A stretch of DNA of 64,000 nucleotides from Mycobacterium rhizamassiliense. Lineage in GTDB: Bacteria; Actinomycetota; Actinomycetes; Mycobacteriales; Mycobacteriaceae. This document shows positions 53,175-63,139 of this stretch, piece after piece. The position numbers and the translations under genes are program-made. Each line of letters begins with the position of its first letter. Positions within the stretch are counted from its first letter, which is position 1. The stretch lies in the NCBI RefSeq assembly GCF_900157375.1, contig NZ_LT721901.1:2528315-2592314 (forward strand). Direction: 5' to 3'. The notes under the pieces were generated by a model. That model had not been told where the DNA came from. It saw nothing but the letters and a program-made list of their open reading frames with translations, and did no database searches.

Positions 53175-53178
<4 letters not shown>
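52696..53178 (+). CDS. mog: Molybdopterin adenylyltransferase Mog/MogA
   Basis: 160 residues from ATG 52696, sharing its A with the moaC stop. The MoCF-domain motif [11 protein letters not shown] and the [14 protein letters not shown] loop are typical of MogA/MoaB proteins, which adenylate molybdopterin before molybdenum insertion. Corresponds to Rv0865. It overlaps moaE2 by ATGA. Confidence 0.93.
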
Positions 53179-54530
<1,352 letters not shown>

Positions 54531-54698
54531 GCTTGGCGAGCCTCCCGAGACGGTAGCCGCTTCTGTTGGTCGCGTCACTTTCTGCGAAACGTGGCGTTTC
54601 CCCCACGGACATCTTCGAAAGCCGCAGGAGCGCCTCGGGTTCGCGCAGGTCAAGTCGGCCCGATATCGGGCCGTGTCCGCGCCGTTATCAAACCGTTA

Positions 54699-54714
54699 CG
54701 TGAGCCATCTCACA
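54699..54714. promoter_or_regulatory. CRP-type binding site upstream of rpfA
   Basis: CGTGAGCCATCTCACA matches TGTGA-N6-TCACA with one mismatch. It lies about 410 bases before the rpfA ATG and four bases before the end of moaD2, consistent with a promoter upstream of the long riboswitch leader. Regulation of rpfA by CRP (Rv3676) is known in M. tuberculosis. Confidence 0.75.
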
Positions 54715-54717
54715 AAA

Positions 54718-54996
54718 TCAACCGCCGGCGAAGGGCGGTAAGACGTCGATCGTGTCACCCGTCCGCAACGCTTTGGTCTCGTCGCGCACCGCGATCCCGT
54801 CGCAGAGGTATGAGCACCGGCCCAACACGGTCGCGAGCGGAGTACCCGGAACGGTCAGCCGCTGAACCAACCCGGCCACCGTCGTTCCCGGGCGCAGCAC
54901 CACCGTCTCCGATTCGGCTCCAGCGGCCGCGCGCGCGGCGGCGAAGTAGCGGATCGTCACCTGAATGCCGTCGGCGTGGACGGGGACGTCAGCCAC
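54718..54996 (-). CDS. moaD: Molybdopterin synthase small subunit MoaD
   Basis: 92 residues, ubiquitin-like fold, with the essential C-terminal Gly-Gly (VLPPFAGG) that becomes the thiocarboxylate sulfur donor. TIRYFAAARAAAGAESETV and RTGDTIDVLPPF are family elements. Overlaps the end of moaA by eight bases on the same strand. Corresponds to moaD2 (Rv0868c); partner of MoaE across rpfA. Confidence 0.93.
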   Translation of the reverse strand: MADVPVHADGIQVTIRYFAAARAAAGAESETVVLRPGTTVAGLVQRLTVPGTPLATVLGRCSYLCDGIAVRDETKALRTGDTIDVLPPFAGG

Positions 54997-56074
54997 CGAT
55001 CGCGCTCATCGGCCGGGCCGGCTGGATGAAGTTGGGGTCGTTGATGCCGTGACCGGCCGGCTTGCCCCACATCGCGGTGCGCCAGGCGGTTTCGATCGCG
55101 TCATCGCTGGCGCCGCCGCGCAGCAGGCCCCGCAGGTCGGTCTCTTCCGCGGAGAACAAGCAGCTTCGGATCTGGCCGTCGGCGGTCAGCCGGGTGCGGT
55201 CGCACGTCGAGCAGAAGGCGTGCGACACGGAGGCCACCAGGCCGAACTTTCCGCTCGGGGTGCCCGGCCCGGTGTCGACCAGCCACAGCTCGGCGGGGGC
55301 CGAACCTCGCGGTGCCGGGTCCGGTCGCAGCCGGAAGTGCGGCCGGAGCGCCGCGAGCACATCGTCGGCGCTCAGCGCGGCGTCGCGCTGCCACTGGTGC
55401 CCGGCGTCGAGCGGCATCTGCTCGATGACCCGCAACTGGTAGCCGTGCTCGAGGCAGAACCGCAGCAGCTCGACCACGTCGGCGCGGCCGGTGGCCGGAT
55501 CGAGCACGGCATTGACCTTGACCGGCGTCAGTCCTGCCTGCTTCGCGGCGGCCAGGCCGGCCAGCACGTCGGCGAGCCGGTCCCGGCGGGTGATGGCGGC
55601 GAAGTGGTGGCGGTCCACGCTGTCCAGCGAGACGTTGACGCGGTCCAGGCCGGCCTCGGCCAAAGCGGTTGCGCGGCGCGCCAACCCGACGCCGTTGGTG
55701 GTCAGCGAGATCTCCGGGCGGGGCCGCAGCGCGGCCGCGACGGCGACCACCTCCTCGAGGTGGCGGGACAGCAGCGGCTCACCGCCGGTAAAGCGCACGT
55801 TGGTGACGCCCAGTCGGGTCACCGCGACGTGCATCAGCCTGGCCAGCTCGTCGGGCCGCAGCAGCTGCTCCCCGGGCAGCCAGTCCAGGCCCTCGGCCGG
55901 CATGCAGTAGTTGCAGCGCAGGTTGCACCGGTCGGTCAGCGAGACGCGCAGATCGGTGGCGGCCCTGCCGTAGCTGTCCAACAGCGGGCCCGCGGCCGGC
56001 ACGTCCGCCGGGTCGAACGTCGGGCTACCCGCCCGGCCCGGCACCGTCGGAACGCCAAGTGCGGTCTGCGTCAT
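54989..56074 (-). CDS. moaA: GTP 3',8-cyclase MoaA (radical SAM)
   Basis: 361 residues from ATG 56074 (TQTALGVP), chosen because the 88 residues encoded upstream are from a different gene's sequence. Radical SAM cluster Cys at 50, 54, 57 (CNLRCNYC), the C-terminal second cluster in FCSTCDRTRLTADGQIRSC, and a C-terminal Gly-Gly tail. It makes 3',8-cyclo-GTP, the first step of molybdopterin synthesis, and MoaC acts on its product. Corresponds to moaA2 (Rv0869c). Its ATG overlaps the stop of the YccF remnant. Confidence 0.95.
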   Translation of the reverse strand: MTQTALGVPTVPGRAGSPTFDPADVPAAGPLLDSYGRAATDLRVSLTDRCNLRCNYCMPAEGLDWLPGEQLLRPDELARLMHVAVTRLGVTNVRFTGGEPLLSRHLEEVVAVAAALRPRPEISLTTNGVGLARRATALAEAGLDRVNVSLDSVDRHHFAAITRRDRLADVLAGLAAAKQAGLTPVKVNAVLDPATGRADVVELLRFCLEHGYQLRVIEQMPLDAGHQWQRDAALSADDVLAALRPHFRLRPDPAPRGSAPAELWLVDTGPGTPSGKFGLVASVSHAFCSTCDRTRLTADGQIRSCLFSAEETDLRGLLRGGASDDAIETAWRTAMWGKPAGHGINDPNFIQPARPMSAIGG

Positions 56075-56208
56075 GCGGCCGCGCCTACAAACGGGGCCGC
56101 CGGCTCGACCGGAATGAATTTCAGGTTGGCCAGCGCCGCTGCCAAATATCCAAGCGCCATCCGGAGGCCGCCAAATGGAAGCCAGAATATGTTCAGGACT
56201 AGGCGCAT
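56071..56208 (-). pseudogene. Truncated YccF-family gene (Rv0870c-type), 45 codons
   Basis: On the minus strand, ATG 56208 follows GGAGGAG and starts MRLVLNIFWLPFGGLRMALG then YLAAALANLKFIPV, the first helix of YccF/DUF307 membrane proteins. After about residue 28 the family sequence (IIGIPFG...PFG) is missing and the frame ends at 56071-56073 with an ATGA overlap on moaA. M. tuberculosis has a 129-residue gene (Rv0870c) here by memory. Here the rest is lost, but the short frame still has a good ribosome binding site and may couple translation to moaA. Confidence 0.7.
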
Positions 56209-56371
56209 TTCTCCTCCAGTGGTATTGCCAGCCTAGCGAGTCACGGGTAAACCGGGGGTGCTTGGCGGGCAACGACCCGAGTAGGATCTGAATCCGCATC
56301 GCGTCCTGCACAGGCGGGACGCGTCTTGTGTTGTCCATCCTAGGTATCCGTCAGACAAGCAGGTGAGACCA

Positions 56372-56779
56372 GTGCCGACCGGCAAGGTTAAGTGGTACGA
56401 CGCCGACAAGGGGTTTGGCTTCCTGTCGCAGGAGGAAGGCGAGGACGTCTACGTCCGCTCGTCGGCGCTGCCTGAGGGTGTCGAGGGGCTGAAGACGGGG
56501 CAGAAGGTGGAATTCGGCGTGGCCTCCGGGCGGCGCGGGCCCCAGGCCTTGAGCCTCAAGCTGATCGATCCGCCGCCGACCCTGACCAAGACGCGCCGGG
56601 AGACCTCGGTCGAGCACAAGCACAGCCCCGACGAACTGCACGGCATGGTCGAGGACATGATCACGTTGCTGGAGGGCGCCGTCCAGCCCGAGTTGCGCAA
56701 GGGCCGCTACCCGGACCGCAAGGTTGCCCGCCGGGTTTCCGAGGTGGTCAAGGCCGTGGCCCAGGAGCTCGACGCCTGA
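56372..56779 (+). CDS. cspB: Cold-shock-domain protein CspB
   Basis: 135 residues from GTG 56372, the same start and length as Rv0871 by memory; an ATG nine bases upstream is less likely. N-terminal cold-shock domain with RNP1 DKGFGFLSQ and RNP2 DVYVRSSAL, then a C-terminal half not found in short CspA proteins ([20 protein letters not shown] and [19 protein letters not shown]), which is mycobacteria-typical and helical. Expected to bind single-stranded nucleic acid. Divergent from moaA/yccF. Confidence 0.93.
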   Translation: MPTGKVKWYDADKGFGFLSQEEGEDVYVRSSALPEGVEGLKTGQKVEFGVASGRRGPQALSLKLIDPPPTLTKTRRETSVEHKHSPDELHGMVEDMITLLEGAVQPELRKGRYPDRKVARRVSEVVKAVAQELDA

Positions 56780-56872
56780 TCCGGCGACGGCGCGCGGGGT
56801 AACGCGGCCGGAGTAGCGCGCGCCAGTTTGGGTACTCAACCCTCGCGACAGTCATGTAGCGAGGAGGCTGCG

Positions 56873-58825
56873 ATGCCACAGCAGGCGCAGGTTACCGAGG
56901 AGCAGGCGAGGGCTCTCGCCGAGGAATCACGCGAAACCGGTTGGGATAAGCCGTCCTTCGCCAAGGAGTTGTTTCTCGGACGATTTCCTTTGGAACTCAT
57001 CCATCCATTTCCCCAACTGTCGGACGCCGACGAGGAACGCACCCGTGCGTTTTTGCAACGGCTGCGGGAATTCTTGGGCACTGTCGATGGCACCGTCATC
57101 GAGCGCGATGCGCAGATTCCGGATGAATACGTAAAAGGCCTTGCCGAATTGGGCTGTTTCGGAATGAAAATTCCCTCGGAATACGGCGGCCTGAACATGT
57201 CGCAGGTCGCCTACAACCGGGCCCTGATGATGGTTACGACGGTCCATCCCAGCCTGGGCGCGCTGCTGTCGGCCCATCAGTCGATCGGGGTCCCCGAGCC
57301 GCTCAAGCTTGCCGGGTCGCCCGAACAGAAGCGAAAGTTCTTGCCGCGCTGCGCCGCTGGTGCCATCTCTGCATTTCTGCTCACCGAACCCGACGTCGGC
57401 TCCGACCCGGCGCGCTTGGCGTCGACGGCGACACCGGTCGAGGACGGGCGAGCCTACGAACTCGAGGGCGTGAAGTTGTGGACCACCAACGGCGTGGTGG
57501 CCGAATTGCTGGTGGTGATGGCCCGGGTGCCCAAGAGCGACGGACACCGCGGCGGGATCAGCGCGTTCGTGGTCGAAGCCGATTCGCCGGGGATCACCGT
57601 GGAGCGGCGCAACAAGTTCATGGGGCTCCGGGGCATCGAGAACGGCGTGACGCGGCTGCACGGGGTTCGGGTTCCCAGCGAGAACCTGGTCGGCAGCGAG
57701 GGCGACGGCCTGAAGATCGCGCTCACCACGCTCAACGCCGGACGGCTGTCGATTCCCGCCAGCGCCACCGGGTCGTCCAAGTGGGCGCTGAAGATCGCGC
57801 GGGAATGGTCCGGCGAGCGCGTGCAGTGGGGCAAGCCGTTGGCCAAACATGAAGCGGTGGCCCGCAAAATCTCGTTCATCGCCGCGACGAACTACGCGCT
57901 GGACGCGGTGCTAGAGCTGTCGGCGCAGATGGCCGACGAAGGGCGTAACGACATCCGCATCGAGGCGGCGCTGGCCAAGCTGTGGTCGAGCGAGATGTCC
58001 TGCCTCATCGCCGATGAGTTGTTGCAAATCCGCGGCGGTCGCGGCTATGAAACCGCGGAGTCGCTGGCGGCCCGCGGTGAGCGCGCGGTACCGGCCGAGC
58101 AGGCATTGCGGGATCTGCGGATCAACCGCATCTTCGAAGGATCGAGCGAGATCATGCGGCTGCTCATCGCCCGAGAGGCGGTGGACGCACACCTGAATGC
58201 GGCCGGCGACCTCGCCAAGCCCGACACCGGCTTACGCGAGAAGGCGGCCGCGGCTGTCGGCGCCAGCGGATTCTACGCAAAGTGGTTGCCGCAGCTGGTC
58301 TTTGGTGAAGGTCAGCGGCCCCGGGCCTACGGCGAATTCGGCGCCCTGGCGCCGCATCTGCGCTTCGTCGAGCGCTGCACCCGCAAGCTGGCTCGCAACA
58401 CCTTCTACGGAATGGCCCGGTGGCAGGCCAAGCTGGAGCAGAAGCAGGGCTTCCTCGGACGGATCGTCGACATCGGGGCCGAGCTGTTCGCGATGTCCGC
58501 GGCCTGCGTGCGCGCCGAAGGCCAACGAGCCACGGATCAGGCGTTGGGGCAACAGGCATTCGAGCTCGCCGACGCGTTCAGCCAGCAGGCCACGCTGCGC
58601 ATCGAGGCCCTGTTCGACCAGCTGTGGACCAACACGGACAGCACCGATGTGCAGCTGACCCGCGACGTGCTCGACGGGCGCTACAGCTGGCTGGAGGACG
58701 GCATCATCGACCAGTCCGAGGGCAGTGGACCGTGGATTGCGCACTGGGAGCCGGGAGAATCGACCGAGGCCAACCTGGCCCGGCGGTTCCTGACGCTGGC
58801 TGCCCCCACCGAGGCGAGCGCTTAA
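56873..58825 (+). CDS. fadE10: Acyl-CoA dehydrogenase FadE10
   Basis: 650 residues from ATG 56873, matching the length of Rv0873 by memory. Acyl-CoA dehydrogenase domains in order: N-terminal helical (DEYVKGLAELGCFGMKIPSEYGG), middle beta (AFLLTEPDVGSDPARL, VKLWTTNGVVAELLVV) and the C-terminal helical domain (RNDIRIEAALAKLWSSEM, LQIRGGRGYETAESL). About 200 further residues at the C-terminus (LVFGEGQRPRAYGEFGALAP onward) resemble the extension of long-chain ACAD9/VLCAD-like enzymes. FAD-dependent oxidation of acyl-CoA. Confidence 0.94.
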   Translation: MPQQAQVTEEQARALAEESRETGWDKPSFAKELFLGRFPLELIHPFPQLSDADEERTRAFLQRLREFLGTVDGTVIERDAQIPDEYVKGLAELGCFGMKIPSEYGGLNMSQVAYNRALMMVTTVHPSLGALLSAHQSIGVPEPLKLAGSPEQKRKFLPRCAAGAISAFLLTEPDVGSDPARLASTATPVEDGRAYELEGVKLWTTNGVVAELLVVMARVPKSDGHRGGISAFVVEADSPGITVERRNKFMGLRGIENGVTRLHGVRVPSENLVGSEGDGLKIALTTLNAGRLSIPASATGSSKWALKIAREWSGERVQWGKPLAKHEAVARKISFIAATNYALDAVLELSAQMADEGRNDIRIEAALAKLWSSEMSCLIADELLQIRGGRGYETAESLAARGERAVPAEQALRDLRINRIFEGSSEIMRLLIAREAVDAHLNAAGDLAKPDTGLREKAAAAVGASGFYAKWLPQLVFGEGQRPRAYGEFGALAPHLRFVERCTRKLARNTFYGMARWQAKLEQKQGFLGRIVDIGAELFAMSAACVRAEGQRATDQALGQQAFELADAFSQQATLRIEALFDQLWTNTDSTDVQLTRDVLDGRYSWLEDGIIDQSEGSGPWIAHWEPGESTEANLARRFLTLAAPTEASA

Positions 58826-58842
58826 GGGGCAGAATCGAGGGC

Positions 58843-59847
58843 ATGTCCACCTACGTTGCCCCGGCGGGCGAATTCACCCGCGACGCCGACTACATCACCA
58901 CCCGCATCACCGCCGACGGTCGCGACGGCTATCCGGTGGAGCCAGGCCGGTATCGGCTAATCGTCGCCCGGGCCTGCCCGTGGGCCAACCGCGCGATCAT
59001 CGTCCGGCGGCTACTGGGCCTGGAAGACGCTCTCTCCATTGGGTTTTGCGGCCCGACGCACGATCAGCGGAGCTGGACGTTCGACCTCGATCCCGGCGGC
59101 GTCGACCCGGTGCTGAAGATCCCGCGGCTGCAGGACGCCTACTTCAAGCGCGTCGCCGACTACCCGAAGGGCATCACGGTCCCCGCGATCGTCGACGTCC
59201 CGACCGGTGCGGTGGTCACCAACGACTTCGCGCAGATGACCCTGGACCTGTCGACGGAGTGGACGGCCTACCACCGCGAGGGCGCGCCGCAGCTGTACCC
59301 GGAGGACCTGCGTGCAGAAATCGACGAGGTGAACAAGCGGGTCTACACCGAGATCAACAACGGCGTGTACCGGTGTGGGTTCGCCGGCTCGCAGGAGGCG
59401 TACGACGCCGCGTACGCCCGGCTCTTCACCGCGCTGGATTGGGTCAGCGATCGCCTGAGCGGTCAGCGTTTCCTGGTGGGCGACACCATCACCGAGGCCG
59501 ACGTGCGGCTGTTCACCACGCTGGCCCGCTTCGACCCCGTCTATCACGGCCATTTCAAATGCAACCGAAGCAAATTGAGCGAGATGCCGGTGTTGTGGGC
59601 CTACGCGCGTGATCTATTCCAGACGCCCGGTTTCGGCGACACCGTCGACTTCGTCCAGATCAAGCAGCACTACTACATCGTGCACGCCGACATCAACCCG
59701 ACGCGCATCGTGCCCAAGGGCCCGGATCTGACGAACTGGCTTTCCGAACACGGCCGGGAGTCTTTGGGCGGCAATCCCTTTGGAAACGGCACGCCGCCCG
59801 GGCCGCCGCGCGAAGGCGAGCGGGTGCCGGCCGGTCATGACGCGTAA
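58843..59847 (+). CDS. Glutathione S-transferase omega-like / glutathionyl-hydroquinone reductase family protein
   Basis: 334 residues from ATG 58843. Thioredoxin-fold N-terminal domain with catalytic Cys45 in RACPWANRA, as in ECM4/YqjG. VPAIVDVPTGAVVTNDFAQM and the C-terminal helical domain (FLVGDTITEADVRLFTTLARFDPVYHGHFKCN) follow the family. Because mycobacteria use mycothiol, the physiological thiol is probably not glutathione. It directly follows fadE10 (17 bases), and its stop is eight bases before the left 60-base palindromic element. Confidence 0.88.
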   Translation: MSTYVAPAGEFTRDADYITTRITADGRDGYPVEPGRYRLIVARACPWANRAIIVRRLLGLEDALSIGFCGPTHDQRSWTFDLDPGGVDPVLKIPRLQDAYFKRVADYPKGITVPAIVDVPTGAVVTNDFAQMTLDLSTEWTAYHREGAPQLYPEDLRAEIDEVNKRVYTEINNGVYRCGFAGSQEAYDAAYARLFTALDWVSDRLSGQRFLVGDTITEADVRLFTTLARFDPVYHGHFKCNRSKLSEMPVLWAYARDLFQTPGFGDTVDFVQIKQHYYIVHADINPTRIVPKGPDLTNWLSEHGRESLGGNPFGNGTPPGPPREGERVPAGHDA

Positions 59848-59855
59848 CTTTTCTT

Positions 59856-59915
59856 GCCGAGCGTCGACTAGTTGCGAAAATTCGGCCGTTTTGGCCCAAC
59901 AACTCCACGTTCGGC
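59856..59915. repeat. 60-base palindromic element, 3' flank of the DUF559 gene
   Basis: Arms GCCGAGCGTCGACTAGTTG (59856-59874) and CAACAACTCCACGTTCGGC (59897-59915) pair at 15 of 19 positions around 22 bases. On the minus strand it begins GCCGAACGT like the element at 60824-60883, with the same 60-base length and orientation. The DUF559 stop codon (59868-59870) lies inside it. Confidence 0.75.
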
Positions 59916-60788
59916 ACGCTGGCGTAGCCGACAACCAGCGGTGAGCAGGGCGTCGCGGGTGCGTGCCACCACGATGTGGGGTCGGTTTCGCACCATGTCG
60001 GCACTGACCCGAATTACCTTCCAGCCCCGAGCCTCCAGTTGGGCAAGTCGATCGATGTCCCAGGTCCGCTGCGCGGGATCCGTCCAATGCTGAGCACCGT
60101 CGAATTCCACGCCGACCTTCCATTCTTCCCAACCCATGTCAATGCGTGCCATCACCGCACCCCAGTCATTGAGCACCTCGATCTGCGTCTGTGGGCGCGG
60201 CAATCCACTGCCGACAAGGACGAGGCGAGTCTTCGTTTCGTAAGGTGACTCGGCCCCGCCGTCGGCTACGGACAATGCCTGTCGCAACTGCACCAAGCCG
60301 CGCGCACCTCCATGGCGATTGGCCACCAGTTCAACATCAACCGCCTTCAGCTCGGTCGCATGCATCAAAGCGTCAAGCCGAATCACGGCTGTGATCAGAC
60401 CTTTTCGCCTGCCTAAATCGAACGCGGTGCGTGCCGGTGTGGTCACGGGCATGCCGTCGCGCGTACACACTTCATCCTCGTCGAGGACGTCGCTGTGGAC
60501 GATGATGCCGCGCGCCTTGTCTCGGCTCGGTCGGTTCACCTCGGCCGGCAGCCAGTCGTCGATCCAGGCTGTGCGATGCAATGCCGCCGCGGATAAACCA
60601 GCCAACGTCGCCGATCGTCCTGACCAGAGCCACGCGGAAATCGCCCGGGTTACGGGGGTCAGCCTCGCTCCGCGCGGGATGTACACATTTCGATGCGCTA
60701 ACTCGAAATCGGTCCGCAACCGGTGCGGCGTGACGATGCCAGCTGCCAGCGCTTCGGTTCCTCGGAATGGCCAATCCAGGGGCTGCAT
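59868..60788 (-). CDS. DUF559 nuclease-like protein with AbiEi-like N-terminal part
   Basis: 306 residues from ATG 60788 (QPLDWPFRGTEALAAG); the frame runs 20 residues further into the flanking palindrome. The N-terminal half resembles AbiEi-type antitoxin/DUF4095-like proteins (GLSAAALHRTAWIDDWLP, TTPARTAFDLGRR). The C-terminal half is a Vsr-like DUF559 domain with candidate metal residues E184, D217 and E228/D230 (SPYETKTRLVLVGSG, ARIDMGWEEWKVGVEFDGAQ, then RLAQLEARGWKVIRV). Both ends lie in or near 60-base palindromes. No catalytic activity has been shown for this family in mycobacteria to my knowledge. Confidence 0.82.
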   Translation of the reverse strand: MQPLDWPFRGTEALAAGIVTPHRLRTDFELAHRNVYIPRGARLTPVTRAISAWLWSGRSATLAGLSAAALHRTAWIDDWLPAEVNRPSRDKARGIIVHSDVLDEDEVCTRDGMPVTTPARTAFDLGRRKGLITAVIRLDALMHATELKAVDVELVANRHGGARGLVQLRQALSVADGGAESPYETKTRLVLVGSGLPRPQTQIEVLNDWGAVMARIDMGWEEWKVGVEFDGAQHWTDPAQRTWDIDRLAQLEARGWKVIRVSADMVRNRPHIVVARTRDALLTAGCRLRQRAERGVVGPKRPNFRN

Positions 60789-60823
60789 GCAGACACAGTG
60801 CCCGGCCGCACCGACAACCCCGG

Positions 60824-60883
60824 GCCAACGTCGACTTGTTGCGGCCAACTAGGGCAAATATGCACAACAAGTCGACGTTCGGC
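60824..60883. repeat. 60-base palindromic element, 5' flank of the DUF559 gene
   Basis: Perfect inverted arms AACGTCGACTTGTTG (60827-60841) and CAACAAGTCGACGTT (60865-60879), extended by GCC/GGC ends, around 23 bases. Same length, orientation and end sequence as 59856-59915. It ends two bases before the stop of the exported-protein gene at 60885. Confidence 0.85.
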
Positions 60884-60884
60884 G

Positions 60885-61373
60885 CTAATAGGTGAGCCGC
60901 ACTGACCATTCCGCGTGCGGGGCCTCGCGAAGCTCACCTGACGGGTCGACCACCAGGGTCAGCAGCTGCACCACGATCCCGGTCAGCCGTCCGCGCTGCG
61001 GGTCGACCGAAGGGATGGTGACGGCCAGCCGGCTGCCGGGGCGAAACATGGTGGTGGCGGTGTTCGCGGGGTCCTCGTAGACCTGCAGCAGCCGCCACGG
61101 TGCGCGCGAAATCGCTTCCGGCACAGACAGTTGCACCGGGTACTTCTCCTTGGCCGGCAGCTCGCCCTGGGCCTGCGGCTGCTGGCAGTCGTTGAGGTTG
61201 AGCACGTTGCAGTAGAGGTAGGGCCCGACCCGGATCAGGTGTCCGTGCGAGAAGGCGCTGATCTCCACCTGCTGCGGGGCGCGCGGTCGCATGAGATACC
61301 ACGTGCCCACCCCGGCGCCGGTTGCCAACAGCGCCACCACGACGGCCAGCAGCACGGCGAGGCCGCGCCTCAT
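60885..61373 (-). CDS. Exported protein, DUF2771 (Rv0875c-type)
   Basis: 162 residues, the same length as Rv0875c by memory. An uncleaved-type hydrophobic N-terminus (GLAVLLAVVVALLATGAGVGTWYL) anchors it to the membrane. The outer domain has beta structure with two Cys (YLYCNVLNLNDCQQ) that probably form a disulfide. Its ATG overlaps the stop of the MFS-like gene (ATGA at 61370-61373). Envelope protein of unknown function. Confidence 0.88.
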   Translation of the reverse strand: MRRGLAVLLAVVVALLATGAGVGTWYLMRPRAPQQVEISAFSHGHLIRVGPYLYCNVLNLNDCQQPQAQGELPAKEKYPVQLSVPEAISRAPWRLLQVYEDPANTATTMFRPGSRLAVTIPSVDPQRGRLTGIVVQLLTLVVDPSGELREAPHAEWSVRLTY

Positions 61374-63055
61374 TTCGGTACCGCCGTCGGCCTACCGGCG
61401 TCCCGGCGCGTGCCTTCCTGCTCGACCATCACGGGCCGGTTGCCGCCGAGGCCCGGAATCAGTGAATTACCACGGAAACTCACGATGGTCTGCGCCAGCC
61501 CGAGGATGAGCACGGAACTGATCGCGGTGAAGCCGACCCACAGTTCGGTGTACACCATCACACCCACCGCCCCGCCCAACACCCAGGCCAGCTGCAGCGT
61601 CGACTCCGAGCGCCCGAAGCCCGACGCCCGCGACTCCTCGGGCAGGTCGTCCTGCAGCGACGCGTCCAGCGACGCCTTCGCGATGGCGCTGGCGGCAGAG
61701 GTGATCAGGGTGGCGATCGCGGCCACCGCCAGGGTGCCGGCCACCGCGGCGGCCAATGCGACCGTGCACACCGCCACGGTGCAGCGCACCACCAGGACCG
61801 ATGGCCTGCCCAGTTTCAGCCGCGCGCTGGTGAAGTTGCCGAAGAAGTTTCCGATGCCGGCCGCGGCGCCGATGATCCCCAGCATCGCGAGCTGGGCCCA
61901 GCCGTCGGCCTGGTGCGCCTTGGCGACGAACGCCGGGTACAGGAACAGGAAGCCGACCATCACCTTGATCGTGCAGTTGCCCCACAGCGAGGTGATGATG
62001 TTGCGGCCCAACGGCTGTCGAAGTGCCCCGCTGACCTCCCTATGCCAGCTTCGGGGCAGCGGTTCGCTGTCCTGGCGGTAGCTCAAGGTGGCCGGGACCT
62101 CGCCCGCGGTCACCTCGACCCAGCGTGGGATCCGCATCGACAGCAACGCGCCGACCACCGTTACCGCAACGACGACGAACAACGCCCCGGGCAGCTTCAA
62201 CAGGTGCGTGCCGGCGAATTCCAGACCGCCCGCGATCGCACCGCCGACGATGGTCCCGCCCAGCAGCCCGAACATGGTGAGCCGGGCGTTGACCCGCACC
62301 AGGTCGATGGTCGGCGGCATGACGCGCGGTGTCACCGCGCTGCGCAGCACGCTGAACGACTTCGAGAACACCATCATCGCCAGCGCGCACGGATAGAGCA
62401 CCCAGGACGGGAAACTGCCGCTGGCCCCGTCGTAGTTCATGATCAGCAGCACCGCCAGCGCGGTGCGCAGCCCGAACGACATCGCCAGCGCCACCCGGCG
62501 GCCATGCTGCAAGCGGTCCAGTGCAGGCCCGATCAGCGGCGCGATCACCGCGAACGGCGCGATCGTAATCAGCAGATACAGCGCGACTTTGGACTTGCTC
62601 TCTCCGCTGGCTGCGGCGAAGAACAGCGTGTTCGCCAGTGCCACGGCCATCGCCGAGTCGACGGCGGAGTTCGCGACCACCGGCCACGTCAGCGCGGTCA
62701 GGCCGGACTTGTCGGCGCCGTCGGCGGTCGCGGCCCGCTGGACCATCCAGTACATCCGCGAGCCCATTTCACGGCTGCGCAGCGCCGCGGCGCGGGTGAC
62801 GGTGATCCGTTCCCGTTCGCCGGGGGGCGGGCGGGGCGGCGGGTTGTCGCGGTCCGGCGGCTTCTGCCTGCCTCCCAGCGGTGGCAGGTAGCGGTTGGCG
62901 CTGGGCGGCGATGGCGGGCGCCGCGTGCGCCGGGAGTCCTCGTCGTCGGCGGGGTAATTGGCCATGCCGGGGTGCTGGTTGCCCGATCCGTTGCGGGTAC
63001 GGCGGCCCGCGTTGGGGGCCGCACGACCCGAGTCATCACGCCGCCGTCCAGACAC
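61370..63055 (-). CDS. Major facilitator-like membrane protein (Rv0876c-type)
   Basis: 561 residues from GTG 63055. A long hydrophilic, Pro/Arg-rich N-terminal tail (about 110 residues, e.g. RPPSPPSANRYLPP) precedes about 12 transmembrane segments of MFS type (VALYLLITIAPFAVIAPLIGPALDRLQHGRR includes the conserved loop 2-3 pattern DRxxxGRR). The long cytoplasmic tail is typical of Rv0876c orthologues. Probable transporter; substrate unknown. Translationally coupled to the DUF2771 protein. Confidence 0.9.
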   Translation of the reverse strand: MSGRRRDDSGRAAPNAGRRTRNGSGNQHPGMANYPADDEDSRRTRRPPSPPSANRYLPPLGGRQKPPDRDNPPPRPPPGERERITVTRAAALRSREMGSRMYWMVQRAATADGADKSGLTALTWPVVANSAVDSAMAVALANTLFFAAASGESKSKVALYLLITIAPFAVIAPLIGPALDRLQHGRRVALAMSFGLRTALAVLLIMNYDGASGSFPSWVLYPCALAMMVFSKSFSVLRSAVTPRVMPPTIDLVRVNARLTMFGLLGGTIVGGAIAGGLEFAGTHLLKLPGALFVVVAVTVVGALLSMRIPRWVEVTAGEVPATLSYRQDSEPLPRSWHREVSGALRQPLGRNIITSLWGNCTIKVMVGFLFLYPAFVAKAHQADGWAQLAMLGIIGAAAGIGNFFGNFTSARLKLGRPSVLVVRCTVAVCTVALAAAVAGTLAVAAIATLITSAASAIAKASLDASLQDDLPEESRASGFGRSESTLQLAWVLGGAVGVMVYTELWVGFTAISSVLILGLAQTIVSFRGNSLIPGLGGNRPVMVEQEGTRRDAGRPTAVPK

Positions 63056-63139
63056 AAATCAATTCTGTCCTATGCCGCGAGGCAACAGGGCGTGGCTCGC
63101 CAACCTAGTATTGGAGACGCAATGCAGGAAGGGAAAAGC

